Assembly: GCF_016428975.1 (NCBI RefSeq)
Contig: NZ_JAELTT010000011.1
Span: forward strand, 52,501-95,922
Direction: 5' to 3'
Length of the DNA: 43,422 bases
DNA from: Dyella sp. ASV21
GTDB lineage: Bacteria > Pseudomonadota > Gammaproteobacteria > Xanthomonadales > Rhodanobacteraceae
Below the pieces are notes generated by a model. The model was not told where the DNA came from, did not search any database, and saw only the letters and a list, made by a program, of their open reading frames with translations. A program made the position numbers and the translations under genes. Positions 14,898 through 23,862 of the stretch are shown here, one piece after another; position 1 is the stretch's first letter; every line of letters begins with the position of its first letter.

Positions 14898-17315
14898 TTA
14901 GAACTGCCAGCGCATGCCCAGGTTGGCGCTCCAACCCTGTTGACCGGAGTTGCCAGCGCGGCCTTGATAGTCGGCTTGCCCGAACACCGATACCGCGGAC
15001 GTGAGCGAACCAGTCACACCTGCACCTACCTGCCAGGCTTGTCCCCACGCGCCGGTGGCAAAGCTGTCGCTGATGCCGTAGCTACTCAGGGCTACGCGGC
15101 TACGCGTATCGGCGCTGCCCCTGTAATTCAACCGTAGCGACGGCGACCAATGCTGGTTCGTCGACGTCGTAAAGGTCCTGCCCATCATCAGGCCGACGCG
15201 CCCCAACCATGCGCCCGTATTTCCCGGGGCCACCTGCAGGTGATCCGCATCGCTGAAGCTATCGCTGCGCAGCGACTGATAGACCACCTGCGCCTGCGGC
15301 TCGATGCGAAGGCCATTGGCGAACTGGAACGGATAGCCGCTTTCCAACGCATACGTCCAACCATGCGTCTTCATGCGCGCCATTTCGCTACCGCGATAAG
15401 GCGTTTCCACACGCGTGTCGTAATAGCTGCGTGCCACCGTACCGTCCACATAGAAACCTGTCGCATGAACGTAGGTACCAGTGAGCGCACCGGTGCCTGC
15501 ACGCACGCGCATGGCGCTGGCACCATCGATGGCACGCGGCGCCATGCGGGACGTGCCCGTGCCGGCGTAAAGCCCCAGGCGCCACGTCGCGCTATCGCTA
15601 TCCTTGCGCAACCAGGTACCACCCAACTGGATGCCACGATCCTTCTGCTCGAAGCCGTAACCCAGATCCGCAAAACGCCGATCGCTGTGGTACTGATAGT
15701 TACCGCCAAACGTGCGTGCGAAGAACTCGTCGGCCACGGTAGCTTCGCCGGCATCGTCACCATGCAGCTCACCCAGGCGATCGTGCAAGCTTGCCACGCT
15801 GCGCAAGCCATACGACAACAGTGCTGTCGACGCGCTCAGATAGGACGGCACCTGGGGCACCACCGCATGGCGTATGGGTGCAGGTGGCGCGACATCCTCC
15901 GGCTCGCGATTTCCGGGCGCAGGTACCGGCGTCGGCTCAGGAGAGTCGGGGTTCTCTTGGTCCGGCGGCAGCACCGGTCCAGGAGGAATAATGGGTCCTT
16001 CCGGCAGCAAGGTAACCGGCTGCAGGCGGTAATCCCAATAGCCGTCGCCTCCCGCGACTGCACGGTTTTCCTGGGTACTCGCGCCGGGCTGATAGGCCAC
16101 CAACTCGTAACGCCATGCCCCTGCCGCTAGATAACCACCCTCAAGAATAAATGACGACGCATTCGCGCCTCCTGCCACCTGCGCCAAGGACACACTGGAG
16201 GCCGGGGACGCATTTGCGACCGCACTAACTGCCAGGTGAGCAAACCAAGATACAGGCGTGACAACGAGTGCCGTGGTGCCCTCTGCATTGCCATCGACCA
16301 ATACCCGATCGCTCCACAATCCATCTGTCGGACCGCCAAGCTGGGCATTGAGCGCGATCACGCCTCCATGGCTAACCAAATCGCCACGAACACGCAGCGT
16401 TCGCGGGCTCTCCAACGGGAAAGGCTCTGTGAATACCACATGCCCTCGCAAGTCCAGTCGCGATGGATCAGCTATGTCACCGCCGCTCGAGTACGCAACA
16501 CCTGAGTCGCCAGTTACCTTCCACACACTACTTGAGTCGATGGTGACGTCACCGAGACCGTGTGCGGCACCCGTCCACTCTGAATTATTGGCGAGACTTA
16601 TATCGATATGACCCGGATACGCAGAACGCGCATCACCCAACAAGGTGACATTGCCGTCTGCCGTTAGGCTGACCAGCGCAGCGTATGGGCTGATGACGGC
16701 TGGCTCTGCAACGTCCCCTTCGTACGTCCGCGTCATCACGACGTTATCGAGAAGTACGCCATTGCCACCAATAATCCTTGCCCCATTGCGTATGTCGAGC
16801 CGATTGACACCACCATCAACGTGAATCGCCGCACCGGCTATGGATGTTACGGAACCACCGGACATGCTGAAGGTATTGTTCTCGCTGGATGACGTTAGGT
16901 AGGGACCAAACGCAATGCCATAACGGGCACCGACGATATCCGTATCCCTGATCGTGGCATCGCTATTCCTGAGAACAAGGCCATCCGAGCCTTCGCCGCT
17001 CGCCTTGATCCAGGAACCCGTCGCGCGGATCGAGGCATTTTCCATACCCACCAAGACGCCAAATGCATGAATGGCGTGCTCGCCATCTCGACTCGTTTTC
17101 ACCGTGTCGTTATCTAACACCAGACTCTGCCCACCTTGCACAGCCAGCGTGCTCGTATAGTCCGTCGCCCAAGCGGAAGACGGACTCGAGGCCAAGGCCA
17201 GCGCGATCACGGGCGATGACACCAACGCCGCGCGGCCATGGCTTTTGGCAAGTTCCGATGCGACCACCCAGGCCGATGTCACTCTGTTCCAGACAAGTCG
17301 AAAAACGCGATTCAC
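14898..17315 (-). CDS. autotransporter outer membrane protein (type Va)
   Basis: An 805-residue surface protein. It begins with an extended signal peptide region (NRVFRLVWNRVTSAWVVASE, then a hydrophobic core and AWA at 48-50, the likely cleavage site). The passenger (about 51-480) is rich in Gly, Ser, Asn and short beta-strand patterns with pertactin-like beta-helix character. A Pro/Glu-rich hinge follows (about 485-525). The C-terminal 270 residues are a beta-barrel with alternating aromatic strands, ending in LGMRWQF with the terminal Phe typical of outer membrane barrels. GTG 17315 is chosen because ESPR sequences start this way and GGAGAG lies upstream; the frame extends further upstream but lacks signal sequence. 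No protease triad was seen, so an adhesin-like role is inferred. Confidence 0.92.
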   Translation of the reverse strand: MNRVFRLVWNRVTSAWVVASELAKSHGRAALVSSPVIALALASSPSSAWATDYTSTLAVQGGQSLVLDNDTVKTSRDGEHAIHAFGVLVGMENASIRATGSWIKASGEGSDGLVLRNSDATIRDTDIVGARYGIAFGPYLTSSSENNTFSMSGGSVTSIAGAAIHVDGGVNRLDIRNGARIIGGNGVLLDNVVMTRTYEGDVAEPAVISPYAALVSLTADGNVTLLGDARSAYPGHIDISLANNSEWTGAAHGLGDVTIDSSSVWKVTGDSGVAYSSGGDIADPSRLDLRGHVVFTEPFPLESPRTLRVRGDLVSHGGVIALNAQLGGPTDGLWSDRVLVDGNAEGTTALVVTPVSWFAHLAVSAVANASPASSVSLAQVAGGANASSFILEGGYLAAGAWRYELVAYQPGASTQENRAVAGGDGYWDYRLQPVTLLPEGPIIPPGPVLPPDQENPDSPEPTPVPAPGNREPEDVAPPAPIRHAVVPQVPSYLSASTALLSYGLRSVASLHDRLGELHGDDAGEATVADEFFARTFGGNYQYHSDRRFADLGYGFEQKDRGIQLGGTWLRKDSDSATWRLGLYAGTGTSRMAPRAIDGASAMRVRAGTGALTGTYVHATGFYVDGTVARSYYDTRVETPYRGSEMARMKTHGWTYALESGYPFQFANGLRIEPQAQVVYQSLRSDSFSDADHLQVAPGNTGAWLGRVGLMMGRTFTTSTNQHWSPSLRLNYRGSADTRSRVALSSYGISDSFATGAWGQAWQVGAGVTGSLTSAVSVFGQADYQGRAGNSGQQGWSANLGMRWQF

Positions 17316-17740
17316 TTGGCACTCTCCATGTAGTGGTCGCCATGTCCTTGCAGGCCAATCCACGCTGGGTGCAGCGCCGGCGACTGGAAGAACAAGATGC
17401 GAACAGGTAAATCGCAAATTGTTGCGGATGGAGGGCTATCGCGAACGACGGAATGCCCGTCAGCAAGCCGATTTACGCCAGGGCCTTCTTCGTCTATTTC
17501 TGTAAGTGACGGCTTCGCCTGTCCGAAAAAGACGAAGGCCGCACATAAAAGTGCGGCCTTTGTTTGAAGCAGCGGATATCACCCGGTAAGGATGGATCTG
17601 CTGAAGCCGTGGCCATCGCGACAACGGGGAGGCCGGTTCCGCATGACCACGTGAAGTCGCTGGATGACCAGCCATACGGCCGGGGAAAAACGCGCCCTGC
17701 TATTGCAGGAGGCATTGGAAATGACTTCTGAAGACCGTCC
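17316..17740. other. intergenic region upstream of the autotransporter
   Basis: About 425 bp. It should hold the autotransporter promoter on the minus strand, though no clear -35/-10 pair is seen. It also contains a hairpin at 17535-17560. Small open frames on both strands do not resemble proteins. Confidence 0.5.
17535..17560 (-). terminator. intrinsic terminator of the bdhA-patatin-dehydrogenase operon
   Basis: A perfect 10-bp stem (AAGGCCGCAC) with a 6-nt loop. Read on the minus strand it is followed by CGTCTTTTTC, a T-rich tail, and it lies 180 bp after the stop of the dehydrogenase gene. It could also stop plus-strand transcription (TGTTT follows). Confidence 0.7.
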
Positions 17741-18601
17741 TTAGCCCTTGCGCTTGAGGCGGATCAAACCCGAGATATCGTCGTCGCCGTAGCCCTGGCT
17801 CATCAGTTCGGCGTAGTCGGCCAGCGAGCGTTCGATCACGCTGCGATTGGTGCCGGCGCTTTCGGCGATGCGGCGCACGATGCCAAGGTCCTTATGCAGC
17901 AGACCCAACTTGAAGCCCACGCTGAATTCATCGCGCAACATGGTGGCGCCGCGCTTTTCCAGGAACCAGTTACCGGCCGCGCCCGCGCCAAGCGTGGGCA
18001 GCAGACGCTCCGGATCCAATCCCAGCGCTTCGGCCAACGCGAGCCCTTCGCACACGCCCTGGGCAATACCCGCCACCAGCACCTGATTCACTGCCTTGGT
18101 GGCCTGGCCCGCGCCGACATCGCCGAGGTGGGTGACGCGCAGTGCATAGGCCTCCAGCACGGGGCGCGCGTATTCGAGCACGGCCGCATCGCCGCCTACC
18201 ATCACGGAGAGCTTGCCGTTCTTGGCACCTTCCACGCCACCGGACACCGGTGCATCGAGGAAGTGCGCACCTGCGGTCTTCAAACGCGCTGCCGCCTGTT
18301 TGGCGGTGTCCGGCGCCACGGTGGAGTGGTCTACTACGACGGTGCCGGGTTTGAGATGCGGCAACAACGCATCGACCAAACCAAGCACGTCGGCATCGGC
18401 GGTAACGCACAGCGCGATCACGTCGCACTGTGCGGCGATATCCGCCAGCGCTGGCGCGGAGACGCCCAGTTCCCGCGCCACCGCATCGGCGTTGGCCTGA
18501 GTGCGGCTGCCCACCGCATGAAGCAGGCCACGGGCCTTGAGATGGCCGGCCATCGGCGTGCCCATGGCGCCGAGTCCGATGAATGCTGCCTTGAGACTCA
18601 T
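17741..18601 (-). CDS. NAD(P)-dependent 3-hydroxyisobutyrate dehydrogenase family protein
   Basis: A 286-residue beta-hydroxyacid dehydrogenase. The Rossmann motif IGLGAMGTPMAGHL is at residues 7-20, the substrate motif DAPVSGGVEGAKNG at about 112-125, and the catalytic Lys motif GAGQATKAVNQ at about 160-170. Members include MmsB, GarR and glyoxylate/succinic semialdehyde reductases, so the exact substrate is not certain. ATG 18601 has an AGGAAAA ribosome site; an upstream in-frame start lies inside the patatin gene. Third gene of the operon with bdhA and the patatin gene, which suggests hydroxyacid catabolism. Confidence 0.88.
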   Translation of the reverse strand: MSLKAAFIGLGAMGTPMAGHLKARGLLHAVGSRTQANADAVARELGVSAPALADIAAQCDVIALCVTADADVLGLVDALLPHLKPGTVVVDHSTVAPDTAKQAAARLKTAGAHFLDAPVSGGVEGAKNGKLSVMVGGDAAVLEYARPVLEAYALRVTHLGDVGAGQATKAVNQVLVAGIAQGVCEGLALAEALGLDPERLLPTLGAGAAGNWFLEKRGATMLRDEFSVGFKLGLLHKDLGIVRRIAESAGTNRSVIERSLADYAELMSQGYGDDDISGLIRLKRKG

Positions 18602-18617
18602 GAGTTTTCCTGCTGTT

Positions 18618-19796
18618 TCAGTCTTCACAATGAATGTCGTGGGTGACGAAGGGATGCTCCGCGCTCGGCCGCTCGAACCATTGCGGCTCGGCCAGGGTGC
18701 ACTGCACGTCGTCCATGCCGCTGTCCCAGTGCTGATGCATGCTGCCCAGACTGAACTCGTAATCCTTGTAATGCCCTTCGTACGGCTTGTTGCGATAAAT
18801 CAGGTGGAACAGGTTCACCAGCGCGCCACCTGCGTAGATTTCCGCCTGGCGATAGGCCGGCTGCTGGCGTTGATTTTCCGGCACCAGCGCCATCAGCTCC
18901 TGCAGCATCCGCTGCTGGCGCTGACGCATGCTCATGTATTCGGTGATCAAGCGCGTACGGCTGGAGTACTGGATGTCTTTGGCCCGCGAAGTGACCTCGG
19001 CCAGATCACGCGGTACGTCGCCCCGCGCGCTCCATAAATCCACTTGGAAGATCAGCGAGTCGCGGCAGGTTGAATCCAGCAGCACCTTGTATAGCGGCGT
19101 GTTGGAAACCATGCCGCCGTCCCAATAGAACTCGCCGTCGATCTCGGTGGCCGGGAAGCCGGGCGGCAACGAGCCGGAGGCGATGAAGTGCTCCGCACGC
19201 AACGTACCTTCGGTATTGTCGAAGTAGACGAAGTTGCCGGTACGGATGTTCACCGCGCCTACCGACACCCGCATGGAGGTCTTGTGGTTGATGCGATCAA
19301 AATCGACCAGCCGCTCCAGCGTGCCTTTCAACGGCGAGGTGTCGTACCAGCTTGCCGTGGTGGGCGAGGCCCGCCACGGCAGCAGTGGAAACGGACGCGG
19401 AGTGAAAAAGCCCGGCTGCCCTTCGGTCAGCGCGCGCAGCGCCGCCCAGCCACTCAAGCCGTTCTGCCATGGCAGCTCCCAGGCGCCCGGATCGAGCGGG
19501 ATAGTGGGCCACAGTGGCAGTAGCGGCGGACGGCAGATGGTTTGCCAGAATTCGCGCAGGCGCTCCACCCGGTGCTCGGGCGGATTGCCGGCGATGATCG
19601 CCGCGTTCAAGGCACCGATTGAAATGCCGGCCACCCAGTGGGGCCGTATGCCGGCCTCATCCAGGCCCTGGTACACGCCAGCCTGGTAAGCGCCCAACGC
19701 ACCGCCGCCCTGCAATACCAGGGCGACCGTGCGGTAGTCACGCTTTACCGCCTCGGCCAGTTCCGCCTTGGAGGGAGCACGCTTGGCGACGTCCAT
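18618..19796 (-). CDS. patatin-like phospholipase with C-terminal DUF3734-type region
   Basis: A 392-residue serine lipid hydrolase. The oxyanion hole GGGALG is at residues 30-35, the nucleophile motif GISIG at 57-61 (Ser59), and the DGG motif with catalytic Asp226 in YWDGGMVSN. The C-terminal third matches the DUF3734-type extension seen in bacterial patatins. It lacks a signal peptide and is probably cytoplasmic. It lies 6 bp after bdhA and 16 bp before the dehydrogenase gene. Patatins of this type are often next to 3-hydroxybutyrate dehydrogenase genes; a role in polyhydroxybutyrate or lipid turnover is inferred from this. Confidence 0.9.
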   Translation of the reverse strand: MDVAKRAPSKAELAEAVKRDYRTVALVLQGGGALGAYQAGVYQGLDEAGIRPHWVAGISIGALNAAIIAGNPPEHRVERLREFWQTICRPPLLPLWPTIPLDPGAWELPWQNGLSGWAALRALTEGQPGFFTPRPFPLLPWRASPTTASWYDTSPLKGTLERLVDFDRINHKTSMRVSVGAVNIRTGNFVYFDNTEGTLRAEHFIASGSLPPGFPATEIDGEFYWDGGMVSNTPLYKVLLDSTCRDSLIFQVDLWSARGDVPRDLAEVTSRAKDIQYSSRTRLITEYMSMRQRQQRMLQELMALVPENQRQQPAYRQAEIYAGGALVNLFHLIYRNKPYEGHYKDYEFSLGSMHQHWDSGMDDVQCTLAEPQWFERPSAEHPFVTHDIHCED

Positions 19797-19802
19797 GGCG
19801 GC

Positions 19803-20588
19803 TTACTGCATGTACCAGCCGTGGCTGACCACGATGGACTGGCCCGTGAGCGCCGCCGAGGGGAACGTGGCGAGGTAGAGCGCGGTCTGCGCGATGTCCT
19901 CCACCGTGGTGAATACGCCGTCCACGGTGTCCTTGAGCATCACGTTCTTGATCACGTCCGCTTCGCTGATGCCCAGCTCCTTGGCCTGTTCGGGAATCTG
20001 CTTCTCCACCAGCGGCGTGCGCACAAAGCCCGGGCAGATCACGTGCGAACGTACGTTGTGCGCGGCACCTTCCTTGGCCAGCGTGCGCGCCAGGCCGAGC
20101 AGGCCATGCTTGGCGGCTACATAGGCGGACTTGAGCTTGGAGGCTTCGTGGGAATGCACCGAGCCCATGTAGATCACGATGCCGCCGCGATCGTCCTTGT
20201 ACATATGCTGCAGCGCGGCCTTGGTGGTGAGGAAGCCGCCATCCAGATGAATAGCGAGCATCTTCTTCCAGTCGGCGAAGGCGAACTGATCGATCGGGTT
20301 GATGATCTGCACGCCCGCGTTGGAAATGAGAATGTCCAGGTGACCGAAGGCCGCGACTACCTTGTCGGTACCCGCATTCACGGCGTTTTCGTCGGTGACG
20401 TCCATCGCGATGCCGATCGCCTTGCCGCCGGCCGCGTTGATCTCGGCGGCGGTCGCGTCGGCCGCCTGCTGATTGATATCGGCGATGGCCACTGCCGCGC
20501 CATGCTTGGCGTACAGCTCCGCGATCGCCTTGCCCAGGCCGCTAGCCGCGCCCGTGATGAGTGCCACCTTGCCGTCGAGACTTGCCAT
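19803..20588 (-). CDS. bdhA: 3-hydroxybutyrate dehydrogenase (SDR family)
   Basis: A 261-residue short-chain dehydrogenase likely to oxidise 3-hydroxybutyrate to acetoacetate. The cofactor motif TGAASGLG is at residues 12-19, NAG at 90-92, catalytic Ser143, and YVAAK (Tyr156, Lys160). Family-specific hints are the [17 protein letters not shown] segment, and VVSHGWYMQ at the C-terminus, which matches the usual HGWTAQ-type end of BdhA. ATG 20588 has AGGAG seven bases upstream; an in-frame GTG six bases earlier is less likely. First gene of a three-gene operon. Confidence 0.9.
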   Translation of the reverse strand: MASLDGKVALITGAASGLGKAIAELYAKHGAAVAIADINQQAADATAAEINAAGGKAIGIAMDVTDENAVNAGTDKVVAAFGHLDILISNAGVQIINPIDQFAFADWKKMLAIHLDGGFLTTKAALQHMYKDDRGGIVIYMGSVHSHEASKLKSAYVAAKHGLLGLARTLAKEGAAHNVRSHVICPGFVRTPLVEKQIPEQAKELGISEADVIKNVMLKDTVDGVFTTVEDIAQTALYLATFPSAALTGQSIVVSHGWYMQ

Positions 20589-20727
20589 AACCACTCCTAT
20601 CGATGGGGAACGGGGAAAGCAGAAACGGTGTCAGGTTATCGCCTGCGCCGTCGTTGACGACACAGGCTGTCATAGCTTGCGGTGTGGGGCCATGCGACGA
20701 ATGGACCATTCAACCGCGGCTCCCTGC

Positions 20728-20759
20728 GCCGTCATTCCTGCGAAAGCGGGCAAGACGGC
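20728..20759. repeat. REP-like hairpin element downstream of speA
   Basis: The element folds as a 6-bp outer stem (GCCGTC with GACGGC), a 3-nt bulge on each side and a 5-bp inner stem with a GAAA tetraloop. Its core, GTCATTCCTGCGAAAGCGGG, closely resembles a small dispersed repeat common in many proteobacterial genomes. No T-tract follows, so it is not a typical terminator, though it could protect or stop the speA mRNA. Confidence 0.6.
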
Positions 20760-20782
20760 GAAGATGCACGGCATTCGCGCAG

Positions 20783-22672
20783 TTAGCGCACACCCTCGGA
20801 AAGGTAGGTATATCCCGTCAAACCTTCATTCAAGGTGACAAACAACTGCTCTGCCGCCTCGCCCTGCACGCCCGCCGCCGCGATGCGCTCGCGGTAGCTG
20901 CGGCGCAGTGCCTCCAGGTCGTAGCCCACATAGTCGAGCATCAAGTCGGTGGTGTCGCCGCGACGCTTGTGCGCGAATACGTAGGAGTCGCCGTCCACTC
21001 GCACGTTCACCGCGTCGGTGTCGCCGAACAGGTTGTGGATATCGCCCAGCGTTTCCTGGTACGCGCCAACCATGAAGATGCCCAGGCGATAGCTCTCTTC
21101 GTCCTTCAGCGCATGCAATGGCAGGCTCACGTCCACGCCTTCGGCATCCACGTAGTCGTCGATGCGGCCGTCGGAATCGCAGGTGAGGTCCACGATGACG
21201 CCACGGCGTGTGGGCTCCTCGTCCAGGCGGGCGATCGGGGCAATCGGGAAGATCTGATCGATGGCCCAGATATCCGGCACCGACTCGAACACGGAGAAGT
21301 TGACGAAGTACTTGTCCACCAACTTTTCGTCCAGCTCGTCCATCGCCTGGCGATGCGAGCGCTCGGCCGGCAGCAGGCGCGTACGCACGGCGTTGGCGAT
21401 GGCGTAGTACATGTCGTCCAGGCGGGCGCGGTCTTCCAGGTTGAGCTGGCCGAGCGCATACAGCGTCTGGCCTTCAACCAAGTGGTGCTGGGCTTCGTGG
21501 AACAGCTCCAGCGCCGGGCGCTTGTCCAGTTCGTGCCAGGTTTCGCGCAAGCGGCGAAGCACCGCCGGCTCGTGCTCGTGGGCCGCGGGAATGTGGCCGT
21601 CGGGCACCGGTTCCACCTCGGTCACGTTCACCACCATCACCGCGTGATGCGCGGTCATGGCGCGGCCGGCCTCGGTGATGATGTGCGGGGCGGGCAGGTT
21701 TTCCTCCGCCACGGCCTCGGCCAGCGACTGCACGATGGTGGCCGCGTACTGCTCGATGGAGTAGTTGATGGAGTTGTGGCTGCGCGAGCGCGAGCCTTCG
21801 TAGTCCACGCCAAGGCCACCGCCCACGTCCACGATGTCCAGCGGCACGCCCATGCGCTTGAGTTCCACGAAGTAACGCGTGGCTTCGCGCATGCCATTGG
21901 CGATGTCGCGCACGTTGGAAATCTGCGAACCCATGTGAAAGTGCTGCAGCTTCAGCGTGTGCTTGAGGCCGGCCTGGTCCAGCCGCTCCACCAGGGTCAG
22001 TACCTGGCTGGGCGAGAGGCCGAACTTGCCCTTGTCGCCGCCGGTGTTCTGCCACTTGCCCGCGCCGATGGAGGCCAAGCGCACGCGCACACCGAGCAGC
22101 GGCTCCACGCCCAGCGCTTCGGCTTCGGTGAACACATGATCGAGCTCGGAGAGCTTCTCGATCACGATGTGCACGCGCAGGCCCAGCTTGCGGCCGATCA
22201 GGGCAAGGCGGATGTACTCGCGGTCCTTGTAGCCGTTGCAGATCACGATACTGCCGGGGCGGGCCATGGCCAGCACGGCCATCAGCTCGGGCTTGGAGCC
22301 CGCTTCCAGGCCGAAACCGTGTTCACCGGCGGCCACCAGCTCGCCGGCCACGCCGCGCTGCTGGTTCACCTTGATCGGGTAGACGGCGGTGTAGCCGCCC
22401 GCGTAGTTCCATTCGCCGATGGCCTTGGCGAAGGCGTCCTGAAGACGCTTCAGGCGATCGGCAAGGATATCGGGGAAGCGCACAAGCAGCGGCAGGCGCA
22501 GGCCTTCCGAACGGGCGCGATCCACGATGGCCGGCAGCGACAGCGCCGGGCCGGTGACGCCCTTGGGGCGCATCACGATGTGGCCGGCGTCGTTGACGTC
22601 CACGTAGCCATCGCCCCAGTGCGGGACAGCGTACGTATGGCGGGCAGCGTCGATGTTCCAGTGCTTCGACAT
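20783..22672 (-). CDS. speA: biosynthetic arginine decarboxylase
   Basis: SpeA decarboxylates arginine to agmatine, the first step of the agmatine route to putrescine. The 629-residue protein is a fold-type III PLP enzyme: the PLP lysine is K101 in YPIKVNQQ, followed by the substrate region with GSKPEL and GYKDREYI, the PLP-phosphate motif around VDVGGGLGVDYEGS, and the catalytic Cys-region near DLTCDSDGRID. ATG 22672 is chosen because AAGGA lies seven bases upstream and SKHWNIDAARHTY is the family start; the upstream open frame is unrelated. It is divergent from speE; agmatinase or agmatine deiminase genes are not in this window. Confidence 0.97.
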   Translation of the reverse strand: MSKHWNIDAARHTYAVPHWGDGYVDVNDAGHIVMRPKGVTGPALSLPAIVDRARSEGLRLPLLVRFPDILADRLKRLQDAFAKAIGEWNYAGGYTAVYPIKVNQQRGVAGELVAAGEHGFGLEAGSKPELMAVLAMARPGSIVICNGYKDREYIRLALIGRKLGLRVHIVIEKLSELDHVFTEAEALGVEPLLGVRVRLASIGAGKWQNTGGDKGKFGLSPSQVLTLVERLDQAGLKHTLKLQHFHMGSQISNVRDIANGMREATRYFVELKRMGVPLDIVDVGGGLGVDYEGSRSRSHNSINYSIEQYAATIVQSLAEAVAEENLPAPHIITEAGRAMTAHHAVMVVNVTEVEPVPDGHIPAAHEHEPAVLRRLRETWHELDKRPALELFHEAQHHLVEGQTLYALGQLNLEDRARLDDMYYAIANAVRTRLLPAERSHRQAMDELDEKLVDKYFVNFSVFESVPDIWAIDQIFPIAPIARLDEEPTRRGVIVDLTCDSDGRIDDYVDAEGVDVSLPLHALKDEESYRLGIFMVGAYQETLGDIHNLFGDTDAVNVRVDGDSYVFAHKRRGDTTDLMLDYVGYDLEALRRSYRERIAAAGVQGEAAEQLFVTLNEGLTGYTYLSEGVR

Positions 22673-22908
22673 GGAGGGTTCCTTAAAATGCAGCGGGCGT
22701 GACACACCCTGAACATGTCGTCGCAGCGGCGGAGCCTTGACGAAAGCAAAGTCAGCCGGCCGGAAGCCTCGCACGCCGCGGGGCCGGGTTGACCAGGCGG
22801 CCTGCGGCGACATCGCGCGGCAGTCCGGACGGCTATTGTAACGGTGTCTTGTGACAATGTGCCCACCGCCGTTCCAGTCGGTTCGGCGGATATCGGCGCC
22901 AGTTCGGC

Positions 22909-22914
22909 TACAAT
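22909..22914 (+). promoter_or_regulatory. candidate -10 element for speE
   Basis: TACAAT preceded by GGC lies 38 bp upstream of the speE ATG in the speA-speE divergent region. No strong -35 hexamer is found at the usual distance. Confidence 0.4.
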
Positions 22915-22952
22915 TGGCGTTCTTTGACCCCATCGTTTGTCAGGATCAACCC

Positions 22953-23807
22953 ATGTCGCAGCACCCCACCTGGTTCACCGAAGCCCATCAGGCCTCCGGC
23001 TCCTCCATCGGTTATCGCGTGGAGAAGCTGCTGCATGCCGAGAAAACCCCGTTCCAGACCATCGAGATCTACCAGACCACCGACTGGGGCAATCTCATGG
23101 TGATCGACGGCTGCGTGATGCTCACCAGCCGCGACAATTTCCTCTATCACGAGATGATGACCCACCCGGCGCTGTTCACCCATGCGCGCGCCAAGCGCGT
23201 GGTGATCATCGGCGGCGGCGACTGCGGCACGCTGCGTGAGGTGCTCAAGCACGAGGAAGTGGAACACGCCGTGCAGGTGGAGATCGACGAGCGCGTCACC
23301 CGTCTGGCCGAGCAGTATTTCCCGGAACTGTGCGAATCCAACAACGACCCGCGCGCCGAGCTGCTGTTCATCGACGGCATCAAGTACATGGCCGAGGCGG
23401 AGCCGGAATCGCTGGACCTCATCATCGTGGACTCGACCGATCCGGTCGGCCCGGCCGAAGGCCTGTTCAACGCCGCCTTCTACGCCAGCTGCTACAAGGC
23501 CCTGCGCCACGGCGGCATCCTGGTGCAGCAGTCCGAGTCGCCGCTGGCCCACCTGGAGCTGATCAAGTCCATGCGTTCGGCCATGCGCACCGCCGGCTTC
23601 AGCGCGGTGAAGACGCTGCCGTTCCCGCAGCCGTGCTACCCCACCGGCTGGTGGAGCTGCACCATGGTGCGCAAGGGCGGCGACCTGGCCGGTTTCCGCG
23701 AGCGCGGCGCGCTGAGCAAGAATTTCCCGACCCGCTACTACAACGCCGATATGCACAAGGCGGCGCTGGCCCAGCCGGAATTCCTGCGCGAAGCACTGGG
23801 CGAGTAA
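22953..23807 (+). CDS. speE: polyamine aminopropyltransferase (spermidine synthase)
   Basis: SpeE transfers an aminopropyl group from decarboxylated S-adenosylmethionine to putrescine. The 284-residue protein has the N-terminal beta-strand domain (DWGNLMVIDGCVMLTSRDNF) and a Rossmann domain with the SAM-binding loop at residues 87-92 and the catalytic Asp160 in VDSTDPVGPA. The loop reads GGGDCG where GGGDGG is usual. ATG 22953 has AGGAT upstream and SQHPTWFTE is a typical start. Divergent from speA, indicating coordinated polyamine synthesis. Confidence 0.96.
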   Translation: MSQHPTWFTEAHQASGSSIGYRVEKLLHAEKTPFQTIEIYQTTDWGNLMVIDGCVMLTSRDNFLYHEMMTHPALFTHARAKRVVIIGGGDCGTLREVLKHEEVEHAVQVEIDERVTRLAEQYFPELCESNNDPRAELLFIDGIKYMAEAEPESLDLIIVDSTDPVGPAEGLFNAAFYASCYKALRHGGILVQQSESPLAHLELIKSMRSAMRTAGFSAVKTLPFPQPCYPTGWWSCTMVRKGGDLAGFRERGALSKNFPTRYYNADMHKAALAQPEFLREALGE

Positions 23808-23823
23808 TTCCCCGCCCTCATGC

Positions 23824-23855
23824 AAGGCCCGCTGCCGGCAACGGCGGCGGGCTTT
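23824..23855 (+). terminator. intrinsic terminator of speE
   Basis: A 14-bp stem (AAGGCCCGCTGCCG, two G-T pairs) with a GCAA loop begins 17 bp after the speE stop, followed by GTCGTTTTC. It also lies just past the 3' end of the convergent small membrane protein gene and may serve both. Confidence 0.85.
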
Positions 23856-23862
23856 GTCGTTT

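Noticed and set aside
17245-17505. 86-codon plus-strand frame upstream of the autotransporter
   Set aside because: Overlaps the autotransporter signal sequence and has no ribosome site or recognisable motif.
20603-22702. Very long plus-strand open frame (699 codons) opposite speA
   Set aside because: It is the antisense shadow of speA, rich in His, Val, Gln and Gly with no family motif; speA has all its motifs and a ribosome site.
22850-22915. Short-spaced TTGTCA and TACAAT hexamers on the speA strand as a promoter
   Set aside because: The spacing is only 11 bp, too short for a sigma-70 promoter.
22673-22933. N-terminal extension of speA to 22933
   Set aside because: The extra 87 residues are Arg/Ser-rich, unlike SpeA, and would cover the divergent promoter region; AAGGA supports 22672.
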